From NCBI GenBank assembly GCA_030247885.1, contig JAPDRO010000020.1:434001-498000 (forward strand): DNA of 64,000 nt. Direction: 5' to 3'. Below, piece after piece: positions 22,796 through 34,767 of the stretch. The position numbers and the translations under genes are program-made. This DNA is from Taxawa tesnikishii (nom. ined.). Taxonomy: Eukaryota > Ascomycota > Dothideomycetes > Dothideales. The notes under the pieces were generated by a model. That model ran no database searches. It was not told the DNA's origin and worked only from the letters and a program-made list of their open reading frames with translations. The stretch's first letter is position 1; every line of letters begins with the position of its first letter.

Positions 22796-23194
22796 GGTGT
22801 GGTGTGACAGCTAGCAGGCAGGTCAAGGCAAAGGCGGAGACAGCCAGACCACACAAGTCTTTGCAGGCACGTTGCGTCGTTCCTGAATGAATTGGATGAA
22901 GGCCGAAGACCGGAAAGCCAGAATTCCACTTGTTCAACAATGACGAAAGCGTCGGTTCACGCGGCGCCTAACATGCTCCAAACTGTCACATGCGAACCAT
23001 TCCAATTGGATGAGACGCTGAGAAAAGCCCCGATGCAAACGGAGCAAACCTCACAACGCCAAGTCTACCACTTTCCGTCTCCAGCAAGCTCAAGCTCGGC
23101 CTGCGAGCTGTGAGCTGTGAGCTGTGGACTGTGGGCCGTGAAGCTATCATATCACACACATCTCTCTTCCAAGTCGCATCACACGTTCAACAAT
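22796..23194. promoter_or_regulatory. Divergent promoter, SEC39 / TIM21
   Basis: A 399-base gap between two divergent start codons, so both promoters must be here. No specific site is claimed. A short direct repeat of GTGAGCT-like units occurs near 23103-23125. Confidence 0.5.
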
Positions 23195-23949
23195 ATGGCC
23201 TCCCTACACTCCTCCCGCACACTCCTCCCCTTGTCCCGGCCCCTGCTGCTCCGTCCGTCGACCCAGTTCCGCGCAGCAACCACCTCTTCCCTCCCGCACG
23301 GCACCTCATCCACCTCCTCCCGGCGATCCGTCACCCTGACATCCGACACCGGTTCTGTGCCATGGGGCCAACTCTCCGCACGCGAGAAGCTGGCCCGAAC
23401 AACCCAGCAGTCATTCAACCTCGGTCTGATCCTGCTGGGTTTGGGCATGACTGGCGGGGTAGCCACGGTGCTGTACCTGGAGGTCTTCAGCGGGGACAGT
23501 AAGATAGCAGTCTTCAATCGGACGGCGGACCGGATCAAGAAGGACGAGCGTTGCATCGAGCTCTTGGCAGGCCGAGGTAAGGGACGGGAGATCCAGGCGT
23601 ACGGCGAGGCGAGCTGGAGCCGGTGGGCAAGAAATAGGTTCATCGCGTACGTTTGCAACTGCAAGCACGAAGCAGAACCACAGTGGAGACTAAAACGAGC
23701 ACCAGATCACGTATTGAGACGGATCGGATCGGGACGTCGCATATGCATATGCATTTCCACGTCTCGGGACCGCTTGCGACGGGCATTGTCAACGTACACA
23801 TGACGAAGAGGAAAGGCGACGACGGCTGGCATTATCACCACTTGGCCCTCGATGTTCCGGGCCACGAGAGGATATGGTTGGAAAACGCCGAGAAAGGCAA
23901 GCTTGACAAGAGGAGTCAGGGCAAGATGTTTGGCGTCAGATGGTGGTGA
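23195..23949 (+). CDS. TIM21: Mitochondrial import inner membrane translocase subunit Tim21
   Basis: Two exons, 23195-23646 and 23700-23949, with a 53-nt intron (GTACGT..CGAG), giving 233 residues. Residues 1-50 form a Ser/Arg-rich mitochondrial presequence. A single membrane span lies at about 76-97 (GLILLGLGMTGG). The C-terminal intermembrane-space domain includes HMHMHFHVSGPL and ends KMFGVRWW, the hallmark Tim21 terminus. Tim21 links the TOM and TIM23 complexes and respiratory supercomplexes during presequence import. The acceptor choice is the least certain element: nearer AG sites would leave an intron of only 29-36 nt. Confidence 0.87.
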
Positions 23950-24754
23950 AGCATCAGCACCACCCACCAACCAGAAGGGGGACGCGGTCGGGGGCTCTCA
24001 AAATGCTTGGAGGTTTGTACAGCAACCAGGTGTTAGCCAAACCCCCCAGCAACGGCAGTCGAGGCTGCAGGCGAGGACCGCCAGCTACAGAACCAGGCGC
24101 CTTCGAGACGAGGCAAGGACGACCGTGCCTGAGGACTAGGAAGAAAGATGGATTTCCAATGTCGGGACGAGGTACGTGCATCTGTCGCTGTCTCGAAGTC
24201 TTGTGGCCCCTCCCTTTATGATGACCAAGAGCGATTGCTCTATAATCCCAGCTCTTCGAACTCCTCACCAATTCAACGCAGAGGCTGTCTTGAGAACACG
24301 TCCCGTCTGACTCCCATCACACGATCGCTTCACCTCCTTTCTCTCCACAATGTTTTGCTCCTTGCTGACGAGTAAAGCACAGGTTGATATCGAGACGCTG
24401 ATACCAGTGATATGCTATCTTCACATGAACTTGAGATCTCTTTATCAAAGCTACGGCCATATATGAGCGTGCCAATCCTTATCCTCCGCATTGTTCCAAT
24501 TCCTAGGTGGACAACATTCGCTTCACCGGACAGAATCGAGGTTCGACCTAGCCAACGCCGGCGCCAACTCGGCATTCCAGGATTTTTTAGTTTTTTTTGC
24601 AAATAAGCTTTGAAAACTCGGCAACTATCGCCAAATGCAACCCGATTCTTCACACGCTCTCCCGATACCAGTATCCACCTTCGCCTGCCCCTCGGAAATT
24701 GCAGCAGCAACCAAAGAACATAAAGAATATTCTTCGGACTTGTCTCGACATCTA
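23950..24754. other. Intergenic between TIM21 and the tRNA pair
   Basis: No supportable gene. It contains a T-rich stretch at about 24585-24598 after a GGTTCGACC box. I could not build a tRNA from it. Confidence 0.5.
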
Positions 24755-24843
24755 GGCCGTGTGGCCTAACGGCAAGGCGCTTAGGTACGATCTGTTCTCC
24801 AATCAGAACAGATCGGTCTTGATTTCGACCCCTGACACAGTCG
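24755..24843 (+). pseudogene. Degenerate tRNA-Arg-like sequence
   Basis: Starts GGCCGTGTGGCCTAACGGC, a typical D-arm half of fungal tRNA-Arg, and ends CACAGTCG, which pairs with the start at six of seven positions. The middle contains TCTG..AATCAGA like an Arg anticodon arm, but the loop has C instead of the universal T before the anticodon. The T stem is poor, and the whole is about 16 bases too long. A strong 10-bp hairpin (GATCTGTTCT/AGAACAGATC) overlaps the anticodon arm. Either a tRNA relic or a gene with an insertion I cannot place. Confidence 0.4.
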
Positions 24844-24851
24844 AATACAGA

Positions 24852-24938
24852 TCCGAAATGGTCTAGTGGCTAGGATTTGTCGCTCTCATCTCTCCCGATG
24901 GCGCCGACAAGGCCGGGGTTCAATTCCCCGTTTCGGAA
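24852..24938 (+). tRNA. tRNA-Glu(CTC) with 15-nt intron
   Basis: Acceptor TCCGAAA pairs with TTTCGGA; discriminator A. The D arm GTCTAGTGGCTAGGAT is the standard Glu form. The anticodon stem TGTCG/CGACA closes a loop with anticodon CTC; 15 bases follow A37 at the canonical intron site. The T arm is CGGGG, loop TTCAATT, CCCCG. The mature tRNA is 72 nt. No T-run follows closely, so termination is not obvious. Confidence 0.88.
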
Positions 24939-25234
24939 AACGTGTCCAGCTCGCAAGAGCACTTCCTTTGCTCAAGATTCCTGTTGAATTAGAGAAGAGA
25001 ACGCCTTCTTTCTGTTCCTCTGGTGATGCGGCAGCTGTTGGTCCTTTGCATGGCGAGTGGGTGATGTTTCGCTTCGGAAACTTGCGCTGTCGACAGCGTC
25101 GCAAATGCAGTCAGTCGTTGGCAGGATGACGGTTGTCAAGCGATGCAGATGCGTAGGGTCGCTGGGTGATCGGGCAGACCATCAGCAAATTCACTGAGGA
25201 GTGTAGGCATGTCAGTCGGCGTCAATCAACCAGA
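24939..25234. other. Spacer between tRNA-Glu and Zn2Cys6 gene
   Basis: Short spacer containing the 3' UTR of the regulator gene. No further feature seen. Confidence 0.5.
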
Positions 25235-27652
25235 CTACTTTCCAGCATTCAGCAATGAGTCCCACGTCAATTCAGCACTTGGTGCGTCCGATATGTCGTT
25301 TGTGATCTGATCAACGTGTTGGTTCCAGTATGAGAAGTCGAGATCGCTGGTGTATGACCAGATGTCCGTATCATCCAGTCCTGTAGGGAACGCGGTCTCG
25401 AAGTCCGACGGAGCCATCTGATCCGTACCGTCGGTGCTCTTCCAGGCGTCTGGAAACACTCCTTCCGAGCCCGAATCCAGAGTGGCCCACTGTTCCATTC
25501 CGAAGGGTTGAGCGTGAGCCGTCACAGCCACAGGAACGGCTGTTGCGCCTTTGATTTCCGCCACATGGCGGATCTTGAGACGATCCTTGAAGCGCTGGTG
25601 GCAGCTTCTCAGCACCAGCAGACCCGAGCGAGCAATCCGACTGTATCTCTGCAGGACCGCGAGCATTGCAACGGATTCGCCCAGAACGGTGTCGATTTGC
25701 TGCGTCAAGGCGGGCTCTTCGGGCGGATATGCGACCGCGAGTGCCGACAGGAGAACTCCCGCATCGACGGTGCAGAACGACAGAGTGAAGGTCTTGTAGT
25801 ACGAAGGATCACTGGCCTCGAACATGCGTTTTTGCGAGCCGAGTGCCATCGTGGCTGCCTCCAGCGCTGCGACTCGGCTTTCGAGGCGCGTCGAGACGTG
25901 AGATCGATGCAGCGCCATGAGCGTCGCGTTCACCCCCGTGAGCACGTACTCCCGCTGCAGAGGCAAGAAACGGAACTCAGAATCCCAAGACGTGTCGGGA
26001 TTGTGAGGTCGTAGGTACGTAGGGACGGAGTCCAGCATCGAGGTCAGCTGGTTGTGGAAGTTGTCCACGACGGAATAATCTTCTTGAGCCGGTCGATCGG
26101 CGCCCAGAGCGCGCATTTCGTGGATCTTGCGCGCGAGTCGGTACTGGAAGAGACGTTCGGAGAATGCTGACGGCTTGTCGTGAGGCCCGGTGGCTATGGG
26201 CAGGGTTTCTGTAGGGTGCGGCGGGATATCGCAATCGATTGGGGTCTTGATATCACAGTCGCTCTCGTTGATACACCTTGGCCGGCCGAGAACTACCGCA
26301 GTATGGCTGGGTGGTCAGTTCAAGTAGAGATGCGGTCGAGTTTGACGTACCCGTCCCAGATGAACAGATTCATCCATAGTCGCCTCTTATATTCATCGTA
26401 CCAAAGCATGCTGAGTGTTTCCTCTTTGCTACGTCCTACCGCTTGACGCATGACGGACTGCCGGTGCAAACCAAGTTCCTGTGCTTGTCTGGAATACGCG
26501 TCAGGACAGTGGCGCCAGGAATCAAGTGACGAGGTGACAGAAGATACCTTATCGCAAGGCCTAGGGAATGCCATGACTCTGTGACAAGTCCACAGTTTTT
26601 AAGCCAGGAAGCTCTAAGAAAGTCTTGCTGTACCCCGATGATGGTGGTATCGTGACGACCCAACACCCACACGAGCTTGACTCCGGTATCGCTGTATTCT
26701 TTGGATAGTCTGGTATGCACATCTGTCGTGCTTCCTTCCTGATGGGAAGAAGCCCTGTCCACTGGAAAGAATTGAAGTGCCAAAGCACACACCTGCAACA
26801 GCAATGCAGGGAAATAGCGCATGTCCTGCGATAAGCTGGCGAGTTTTGGACGGCTAGGGCCATGGCTTGTGATACTCAGCCAGCGAACAAGGTGCTCGTT
26901 GAAGTAATACCGATCAAGTATCGAATACTGCCAATTGACCTCCGAAAAGTACAGGTCCGTCAGTTCCTGAATTCGTGCAGTGGGAGGCAACTGAGCTGCA
27001 AGTGTCCAGAATGTGTCTGCGGGACACACATTCGACTGACCAGATACGGTCGTGAGGGTGCGGAAATGGACTTCATCATTGAGAAGCTGGGGAGCTTCAG
27101 CCTAGACGCTTCCTGATGTTAATACAAAACTCACTTCTTTCAGGCCGACTAAGGCATTGCTTCCAGCCACGGCCGAGTACCCGAACTGTTCACGGATCTC
27201 CGGAATCCCGACTAGAGGATCATCCGCACCTTCATCCGCAAGGAACAGGACCTCTCTTGGCTGAGTGGAGCTCGCACTGTGCTGATTCTCGTTTTGTCGT
27301 GGTCTATCCAAAGTGTATCAGTTGATCTGTGGACAGCTTCGGGCAGACTAACCGCAACATAGAGAGATATTTACATTGCATAAGCAACAGCAACTCGTTG
27401 GATTTAGAATCACGAATAAGAATTGAAGAGAACCTACGCATGAGTCTCGCCATATGAGCACTTATCCTCGACGCCCCTCGCGACACAGATGTTACATGGC
27501 CTCCGCCTATCGCACTGAGCAGTAGTAGTCAGATCACTCGCCCTGAAAGCTGCGCAAGGGAGCGACTTGTGTATGCACCTTTGTTTCCTTCGGTAGCACT
27601 CAGAGCAAGAAGTCACCAGACGTCTTCGCTTTGCGGGCGGTTGTTTCTCCAT
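25235..27652 (-). CDS. Zn2Cys6 fungal-specific transcription factor (one-base break in exon 1)
   Basis: Six exons: 27652-27579, 27514-27438, 27303-27135, 27086-26548, 26488-26351 and 26306-25235. The Gal4-type cluster is split by intron 1: SCSECYRRKQ, then CDRRRPCNICVARGVEDKC, giving all six cysteines. The middle homology region (fungal_trans) lies downstream, with WDGHTAVVLGRPR joined across the 44-nt intron 5. Introns 2 to 5 join in frame (intron 3 acceptor could be 15 bases earlier). Exon 1 ends in CAAAG before the GTGCAT donor and does not fit the phase of exon 2. One extra A would give the family-standard RKQK|CDRRR, so a base seems to be missing in the run at 27580-27582. The regulated genes are unknown; no cluster surrounds it. 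Confidence 0.85.
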
Positions 27653-28643
27653 GTTGTTGTTAGTTTACAGGTGGAGTCGAAGGGAGCGCGGGAGGAGAGA
27701 TGCAGCGCGGTGAGACGAGGAGCCACTCCGCTGCCAAGGCTGAAACTCCTCCTCCCTCCAAGATATACAGGTCCTTCTTGAGGTGCTGTGATCCGCAAGA
27801 GCACAAGGACGTGCCATGGTCTAGACTATGCTCGATCCACACCTGTTGACGGCACGGTTAGAGGGGAGTAGAATAGTGCGGCCGAAATCAGAGCGGGTAG
27901 CAAAGGTCGACGAAGGTAGGCGAAAGGTTACGATGCTCATCTCTCGTTGATCTCAGAATGAGCATCGAAGTACTTTTTTAACTTCACGAAGTTGACGAGC
28001 GTACTGATACTGTAGCTTGAAGTGTTGCAGAAGTGGTACTGGTAGAGTATCACATGGACTGCACAATGCTTGACAACGAAGGTGTATTAAGATACTGCCT
28101 AAGTCATCTGTCTTTCATTCGACACGGTAGTCCCTGCTTCAAAGCGAGGGGCACGAACCGTGATAGAAGCGTCGCCATTGTTCCTCACTGCTTCCAACCG
28201 CACGCCCCCATTCGTCAAACCATTCTGCTGCGAAAAGTGATCAATTTTTTACCATAAAGTTCCCTCCCCTCTCCCGAAAGCAGCAACGCCATGCTTTCAT
28301 GAGTGTCAACGCCGATGTAAAAATCCTGCGCTCTATGCCGTCCATGTAATGACATGCATAAGCGGCTTTCTAGAGAAAAGGGATTTGATGAACAATTTTG
28401 AGGAAAAAGGGAAAAGCCGCCCGAAAGCCTCCATGCGCGAAGCTATGCAACCGAGACTCCACGCCATGCAATGCAACGGAAAAAGGACAATAGCGATGAC
28501 TGCTAGTCGAAGTGGCTAATACGTAGTCAAAGCCAGGTCGAGAGCAGTCAAAGCGTGTTGAGGCGGGCACGACGCCTCGAGAAGATGCAATAGTACATCC
28601 GAAAACGAGTAATGTTGGTACAGCGTGCCGGAAGAGATGTGAC
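27653..28643. other. Intergenic between Zn2Cys6 gene and TBP
   Basis: About 1 kb holding the regulator's promoter and the TBP 3' flank. No gene supported. Confidence 0.5.
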
Positions 28644-29604
28644 TCAGACCTTGCGGAAGTCCGAGAGCACAGGGTAGATGAGCTCGAAGGCTTGGTAGAT
28701 CTCTTCACGGACCTTGGCACCAGTGAGGACGATCTTGCCCGAGACGAAGATAAGAAGCACCTGACGACGGTTAGCAGTGGTTGTGATGAGGAGAATGTGA
28801 CGCGTCTCACAATTTTGGGCTTCATCATTCGGTAGATCAAGCCAGGGAAAAGCTCAGGTTCATAAGAACTGAAGTTATGATGGCGACTAGCCAGACCCTC
28901 CAGGCGGATAGGGAACTTGATGTCACAAGAGCCGACGATGTTCTGGATCTTGAAGTCGGTGAACTTGGCATTGAAGCCCAGTTTCTGGATAATACGCGCG
29001 TACTTTCTGGATGCGAGCTTGGAATCGTCTTCAGACTTCGCACCAGTGACGACCATCTTGCCACTGGCGAAGATGAGAGCGGTGGTCTTCGGTTCGCGGA
29101 TACGCATGATGACAGCGGCGAAACGCTAGAAACAAAGTTTAGTCAAGATCAGACAAGCAAGTGATACTTGAGTGTCTGTACCTTTGGGTTGTACTCTGCG
29201 TTACGAGCGTGCAGCGCGATCGTCTTCAGATCCAGTCTGCAGTCAAGGTTCACCGTGGCGACGATGTTCCTTTACCGGAATGGTTAAACCGCGTTCACAC
29301 GTGTAAACTACAAGCAAGGTGATACTTACTGTAGCGTTGGCACGATGCCTGAGACACCCTGACCAGCACCAGCACCCGGAGTCGCAGCAGGAGTTGCGGG
29401 AGTCACCCCGTTGCCAGCTTGAGCGGCGTTTGTTCCTTGCTGGCCGTTGAATCCAAAAGCGCCATTTGTCTGTTGTTGTCCATCTTTCTCAGATGAAGGT
29501 GGTGTGAGGTCGCCAGCACCACCTGGGAAGGACAAGGAAGCGGGAGCGGTAAAGGCCTTAGCCTGCTGGGCGGTGGAAGGGTGGGTGACAATTCCGTGCT
29601 CCAT
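28644..29604 (-). CDS. SPT15: TATA-box binding protein
   Basis: Four exons, 29604-29330, 29269-29182, 29125-28811 and 28760-28644, give 264 residues; introns of 60, 56 and 50 nt all keep frame. The first 90 residues are a variable Gln/Gly/Pro-rich N-terminus ending GIVPTLQ. The rest is the two-repeat saddle: [15 protein letters not shown] and [19 protein letters not shown] in repeat one, [16 protein letters not shown] and [16 protein letters not shown] in repeat two, ending [13 protein letters not shown] is the core factor for all three RNA polymerases in the nucleus. This includes TFIIIB at tRNA genes such as those found here. Confidence 0.95.
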
Positions 29605-32253
29605 GGTGGCGGCGCGGAGTGAAGAGATTTGAACGGTGATGTTCGTGGGTTGCTTGACGACTGGTGAGAGAAACCTTTGGTCGATCAAGTCTTAGATGCG
29701 GCAGTCTGTGCTCGATGTCAGGGTCGGCAGGATCGCGGAGGTGAAATCGAGGTGATGTGATGTGAAGGATGTGGCGAATGCGACGCCGGAAGGTGTCGCC
29801 TGCGCAGATGTTTGTGAAAAGAGGAGAGTCGTACCCGTGTGGGAGAATAACAATCGAATGTCTCCCCTACAGTCGCTGCTGCGGCGATGGTGTTGGTATG
29901 CGACGGTCACTTGATAGTGCGCCGCCGACGACGTGAGCAACGGAGGCGAAGGCGATGCCAGCAAGCCTTCGAAGACGCGAAGTGGTAAGAAAGAAGAGGT
30001 GACGGTAAGGTCAGAGATGTCACGGAGGTCTTGTCTTGCGACAGCAATGGAAGGCGGCCGCAGTTGTGGGATGCCGCTAGCCGGATTTGGAAGAAGCCTC
30101 TGATCTGAATTTCTATCCTGCAGAAGGAGCGGAAAGCGTGTACTTGTGCGGGTACACCGGTATTAAGTGGAATCTGCCTGCGCAGAGATCTCAGTTGCGT
30201 AAACTACGTACGGGGTTGCGCGACCGAGGCGGCGGGAAGGCGGTGGGTGCGCAGCTGGTTGGAACGGCGGAGGACACAGCGGTGCGCGACGCGAGAAGGC
30301 TACGAAATTCTGGTTGGGGGCTTCGGTTGCTTAAGTAGGCGCTGCTCAAGCGCACGGGCCAGCAGAGCGGGAACGCTAGTGGCTTGACGGAGCACGAACC
30401 ACCCAACCATTTCTCCCAGTTCTCTCCTTTACCTGTGACTCACCTTCGAACGATGCAAGGCTCGCGCTCCGCCCTCGCTGTCGCCGCCCGAGACGCACAA
30501 CTCTGTTCAACAGCAGCCGGCACAGGGTGAGGGAGTTGTTACAGCAGCGTGCAGCGACTCCTCTCGCCGACTGCAGACGCATGCAAGCGTGTACTGGTCA
30601 GAAACGCGTCTTCGCCCCTATTCGAAAAGAAACTGCAGCGCCTTGTCGACGCCAGATCGCCACTTCCGGAATTGCCGCCGACGACGCGCCCCGTTTGGCG
30701 ACACAACTCTAGCGGCGGACAGCAGGAAACTGCCACCTCTGCGCAAACTTGACACGTCGAGCATTTCGCGCGCATCTGCCAGCTCGTCAGAGCAGTCGTT
30801 TCCCTCGTGCTGGTTCTTGAAATGTCTGACATCTCAGAACAAAGACAGTCGATGCATGCAGAGTGACGGACAGCAGACCCGCTAAAAGCTCAGGGGCATG
30901 GTCAAAGCTGTCGCCGACCTCAACCTTGAATTTCTTGTGACGTCCAGTCTTGTCCGTCACCTGCGACCGGCCAAGGCATGGAACCTGAGGGCTGAGCGAA
31001 ATCGCAAACGCATTGTGTACGATGGCATGTTGCAGCGACAAGTCCGACAACAACGGGGAGCCGGTGGCTGTGTCAGCAGTCGCATTGCAGCCTTGCCACA
31101 TCCTCCAACGTCGAGACAGCGAGTTGTCGCACGCGACAGCGCGACTTCATCGACAACACTGCCCACCGCTAAAACTGTATAGAGGATGAGTTGTCTACCA
31201 AGCAGTACGAGTACACGGCCTTGTTCGGGAACATGGGAGACACGGCTTGGACGACCCAAGGATCCGGTGCTGCACTGCACAGCAAGTTACAACAGAGAAT
31301 TGTCAGCTTTGGCAAGGTAGTGTCAAGCAACTGCTCTGGCCTCATGCTGACACCATCTGCACAGCATTACTGACATGTTGATACGCAGCTTTGTGAATGA
31401 CTTGTTGCTTTAGTAAGGCGAGCAGAGTAGCCCTGATCGAAGCGTGGCCGCAGCTGCGCGCACTTCACCTACGTTGCCGTCTGGCTTGATACTGTAAGAC
31501 AACCCCTTCGGCATTGATTACGAGACGAACTCCAAGCATGTGGCGCCTCGGGCCTCTTGAAGACGGACCCTCTCGCGACCGTGCGCCAGTACAACATGAA
31601 CCGACGGACAACATGCAAAACTACACCACCGCAACCTGCCATATCAACAAGTCTCTCCACGGCTAGAGGGGACTGACGCGTGATTAGCAATGATGGCATC
31701 GTAACACACGCGATTACTTATCTCCCTCTCTGCTAATTCGTGTTACAAAACAGGAAGTTAGTAGGGAAAGAGGGCGTAGATGTTTCTTCGAGGCCACGCC
31801 AGCAGAAGCGATGAGAGGTAGCGTGGTGGAAGGTGTCCGTCGTGACAGAACACACGATATTCTCTTGGCGAAAAGAGTGTTGCTCTTACCAGCACTCACC
31901 GCCTTTGTTAGCGTGGTTGAGGGGTTACGCTTCCTTCTCTTCGATCTACACAAGGCCAGTCCATGTCCGCAACCAGCGACAACGACGGCGCGTCGCCTTC
32001 ACGTTAGTAGTTGGCTTCCATTGAATGATCATCTACAGGCTGGTCTCCAAAGGAAGGTTCTTGATAACTCTTGATCTGGAGGTTGAGAATGTTCGCATAC
32101 TCAACATCAGGTACCTATGGTTGGGAGCTCCTTTTTCGACAGCAAGGACTATGGCGTTCGGACAGAAACGAACAGGATCCCATCAGCTTCAAGACCCACA
32201 CCTTTCATTATACCACACAACGTCCGCCATCACCCATCACCCATCAACGCCCC
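29605..32253. other. Gene-poor 2.65 kb stretch
   Basis: Upstream of TBP and downstream of AFG1. Many short frames on both strands, none with recognisable content. The minus-strand frame 31953-31714 has a somewhat coding-like codon pattern and nearby CTAAC boxes, but I cannot name it or fix its ends. Confidence 0.4.
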
Positions 32254-34041
32254 TCACATAGAATCCTCCTTCCACCTGCTCCTCATCTTCTGCCACCCTT
32301 CCTTCTCCTCTTTCCCGCCCTTGTGTTCCAACCCCATCCCCCTCTCCACCCACATCTGGCTGCCCATCTCCGTGAGTCTACTCAACGCTCTCGCGAACGC
32401 AAACGCCTCCTCATCGCCCGAAAACAGCGCACTCTTCTTCATCATTTCCATATTCATGCCCAAATCATCCATCATCATCCTCATGGCATCATCCAGCCCA
32501 TCGCCCTCGTGCTTGGCCTTCTCCGCGCCCTCGGCGCCCTGTTTGGACGACGTGTCGAGCGCCTTGCTGATCTCCTCCTTGCTCAGGAAGAGCTGCGTGA
32601 GCGGGACCGCGGTCGTGAGCACGAGCTTGGCGTGCGATTCGTACACGGCGTCGATGAAGGTGATGAACCGACGCGCCAGATCGCGGCTGCGGAAGTCCAT
32701 GCCCGGCACCTCCGTCACGATGAAGGCGTCGTAGTTGCGCATCAGCTCGATGTAGTCCGCCGCTCCCGTCGCGCGGCCCAGCAGCTCCGAGAAGGAGAAC
32801 CACGCCGCCCGGCCGCTGGCTTTGGGTACGATGATGTCGCGCCCCCAGACCTGGTGCTTGGCCGGGTGTGGCGGGTCGTGCTCCACGTCGCCCAGGAAGC
32901 GGAACCAGTGCTCGGCGTGCTGCTCCGCGGATGCGTCGAGCGGGTGATGGTAGACGCCGCTCGGCGGGCGTGGGATCTTACGGTAGTCTGTTGTGGAGTC
33001 GAGGTTTATGACGCGTAGGCGCTGCTGCAGGAGGTTGATGCAGGGGATGAAGGATTCGCGCTGCACGCCGTTCTTGTACAGGTCAGTCGGGTGTCGGTTC
33101 GATGTCGTTACGATGACGGTGCCGTGGTACATGATGGCTTCGATGAGGCGGCGCAGGATCATGGCGTCTGCCACGTCGGTACATTGGAACTCGTCGAAGC
33201 AGAGGACGGATGCCTTTTCGGCGATGTTGGCGGCTACGAAAGGGATCGCGTCGATGTCGTTGCCGTGTGCCATCTTCATCTTATGCAGGTCGCGGTGCAC
33301 GTCCTGCATGAAGTTGTGGAAATGGATGCGCCGCTTGTGCTTGATGTTACTCGGCAGAGTGTCGTAGAAGAGGTCCATGAGCATCGTTTTGCCGCTTCCG
33401 ACGTCTCCGTACATGTACAGACCTTTCGGTAGGCTTTCTGGGATCCGAAGTTGTTTGAACCGATTGTCGGATCCTCCGCCGAAAATGGATGAGAGGAAGG
33501 ATTTCTTTTGCGGCTGCAGCGATTCCACCGTAGGCTGTATGACCTTGGGTGGATGATACGACGAGAGCATATCGTGCAAAGCTTGCAACGAGGCTATCAG
33601 AGCTGGATAGGACGTTAGGTGCTTATCCGGCCATGGGAGCAGATATCCGTACTTCTCTGGTGTTCATCGTTCCGCAACTGACCTGCTTTCACTCTGGCAT
33701 CGTATTCTGGAAGCGGACCCCATTGACCTGCTCCATTGGTAAGTGGCTATCCTGCAACCCAATTTCGCACTGAACGCACTCCTTCTGTACTCCGCCATTG
33801 TGTCGGATAGAGTAGCGTATGTTCTTCCCCTTGCGAGCGCGCCACTCCCAGGCCTAACTAGACCGCTCTGCCTGCTGACTCCATAGCTCGACAAACTCAA
33901 TTGACTGCTTCCTGCCCGGGCTCTTGCGTTCGCGATGCAGTCCACGCACAACGTCCTCCTCCGTTCATAGCTTCCTTGGGCGCGGTATGCGGTGCGCAGG
34001 AGAGTCCGAAATCCTCCCAAGGCTTCTGTGCGTTTTATCAT
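32254..34041 (-). CDS. AFG1: AFG1-like mitochondrial AAA ATPase
   Basis: Three exons: 34041-33780, 33727-33653 and 33602-32254, giving 561 residues. Exon 1 encodes an Arg/Ser-rich mitochondrial presequence. Exon 2 holds GPLPEYDARVKAGQLR, the conserved AFG1 entry segment. Exon 3 holds the ATPase: Walker A GDVGSGKT, Walker B VLCFDEFQ, and VTTSNRHP as sensor 1. The long C-terminus is typical of this family (yeast Afg1, human AFG1L/LACE1), which helps turn over mitochondrially encoded cytochrome oxidase subunits. Intron 2 (50 nt) has a clear CTAAC branch site. The ends of intron 1 (52 nt, GTGCGT..GCAG) are less certain because several nearby AG sites exist. Confidence 0.9.
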
Positions 34042-34767
34042 GCCGCTCAACCTCCTATTGTCGCTGGGAAGAGCGCGCGAAACCTATTCGCCGGCAAAAG
34101 TCGAGCTTCTTTGAGAGGTCGTAGATGCGCCGGAGATGGCTCGGATATGCCTGTATATATGTGCGACTGGGTATAGGGCGCGGAAACAAGCAGTAGACGG
34201 ATCGCTGCACAGATGAAAAGACAAGACGAGGCGAGAATCCAACGGCCTATACAAGTCCCAGTGATTGAGAAGGACAAGATCAGGAAGTTGGTGGACAGAA
34301 GCAAAGCAAGGGCGTGACGTGCGGAGCCTCGCCTCGGATCGCGTTCGCGGTTGGCCAGCCTCTTCGATCAAATCCCGCTTAAATGGAGAAGCAGATGCCG
34401 AACAGCACGATGCGTGCGCCCTGTTGATATGTGAACCGATTTCAAGCTCTGCTATCACGGCGTGCAGACAATGTAACCGCTCTGTGTGCCAAGAGCAATA
34501 TGGTAAGCTTCCTTTTTCGAGCACAGCTTGTCTTGCTCGCGCAGTTTCATTTGCCTCACTGTACAGAAACCACTATATCCTACAAGCCCAGCTCCGACGT
34601 TCATTCCACAATCCCCTGCAGTATTAGCACTGATGCGAGCCTGTCGATCACGTTGCTTGTCCCATGTTCCCTCTCGGTGTATCCATCCCAGGGTATCATC
34701 TGACGGTGACGCCTCCTGCACACCAACACCGTCTCAAGCACGTGTTACCTCGTCATCACGGCTACGG
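34042..34767. other. Intergenic between AFG1 and ADA2
   Basis: About 0.73 kb: the AFG1 promoter and the ADA2 3' UTR. No further gene supported. Confidence 0.5.

Noticed and set aside
24530-24600. GGTTCGACC box followed by T-rich tract as another split tRNA
   Set aside because: I could not find acceptor, D or anticodon arms that pair, even allowing a GT..AG insert. The T stem is only palindromic CTAGG/CCTAG with a 5-base loop.
31714-31980. Minus-strand tRNA or snRNA candidate
   Set aside because: A GGTAAGAGC D-arm-like stretch and a short CTCTT/AAGAG stem occur, but no acceptor stem or T arm pairs. Kept only as part of the gene-poor block.
32071-33018. 315-codon plus-strand frame over AFG1
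   Set aside because: Antisense to the conserved ATPase domain; composition (His, Arg, Leu) is that of a complementary-strand shadow.
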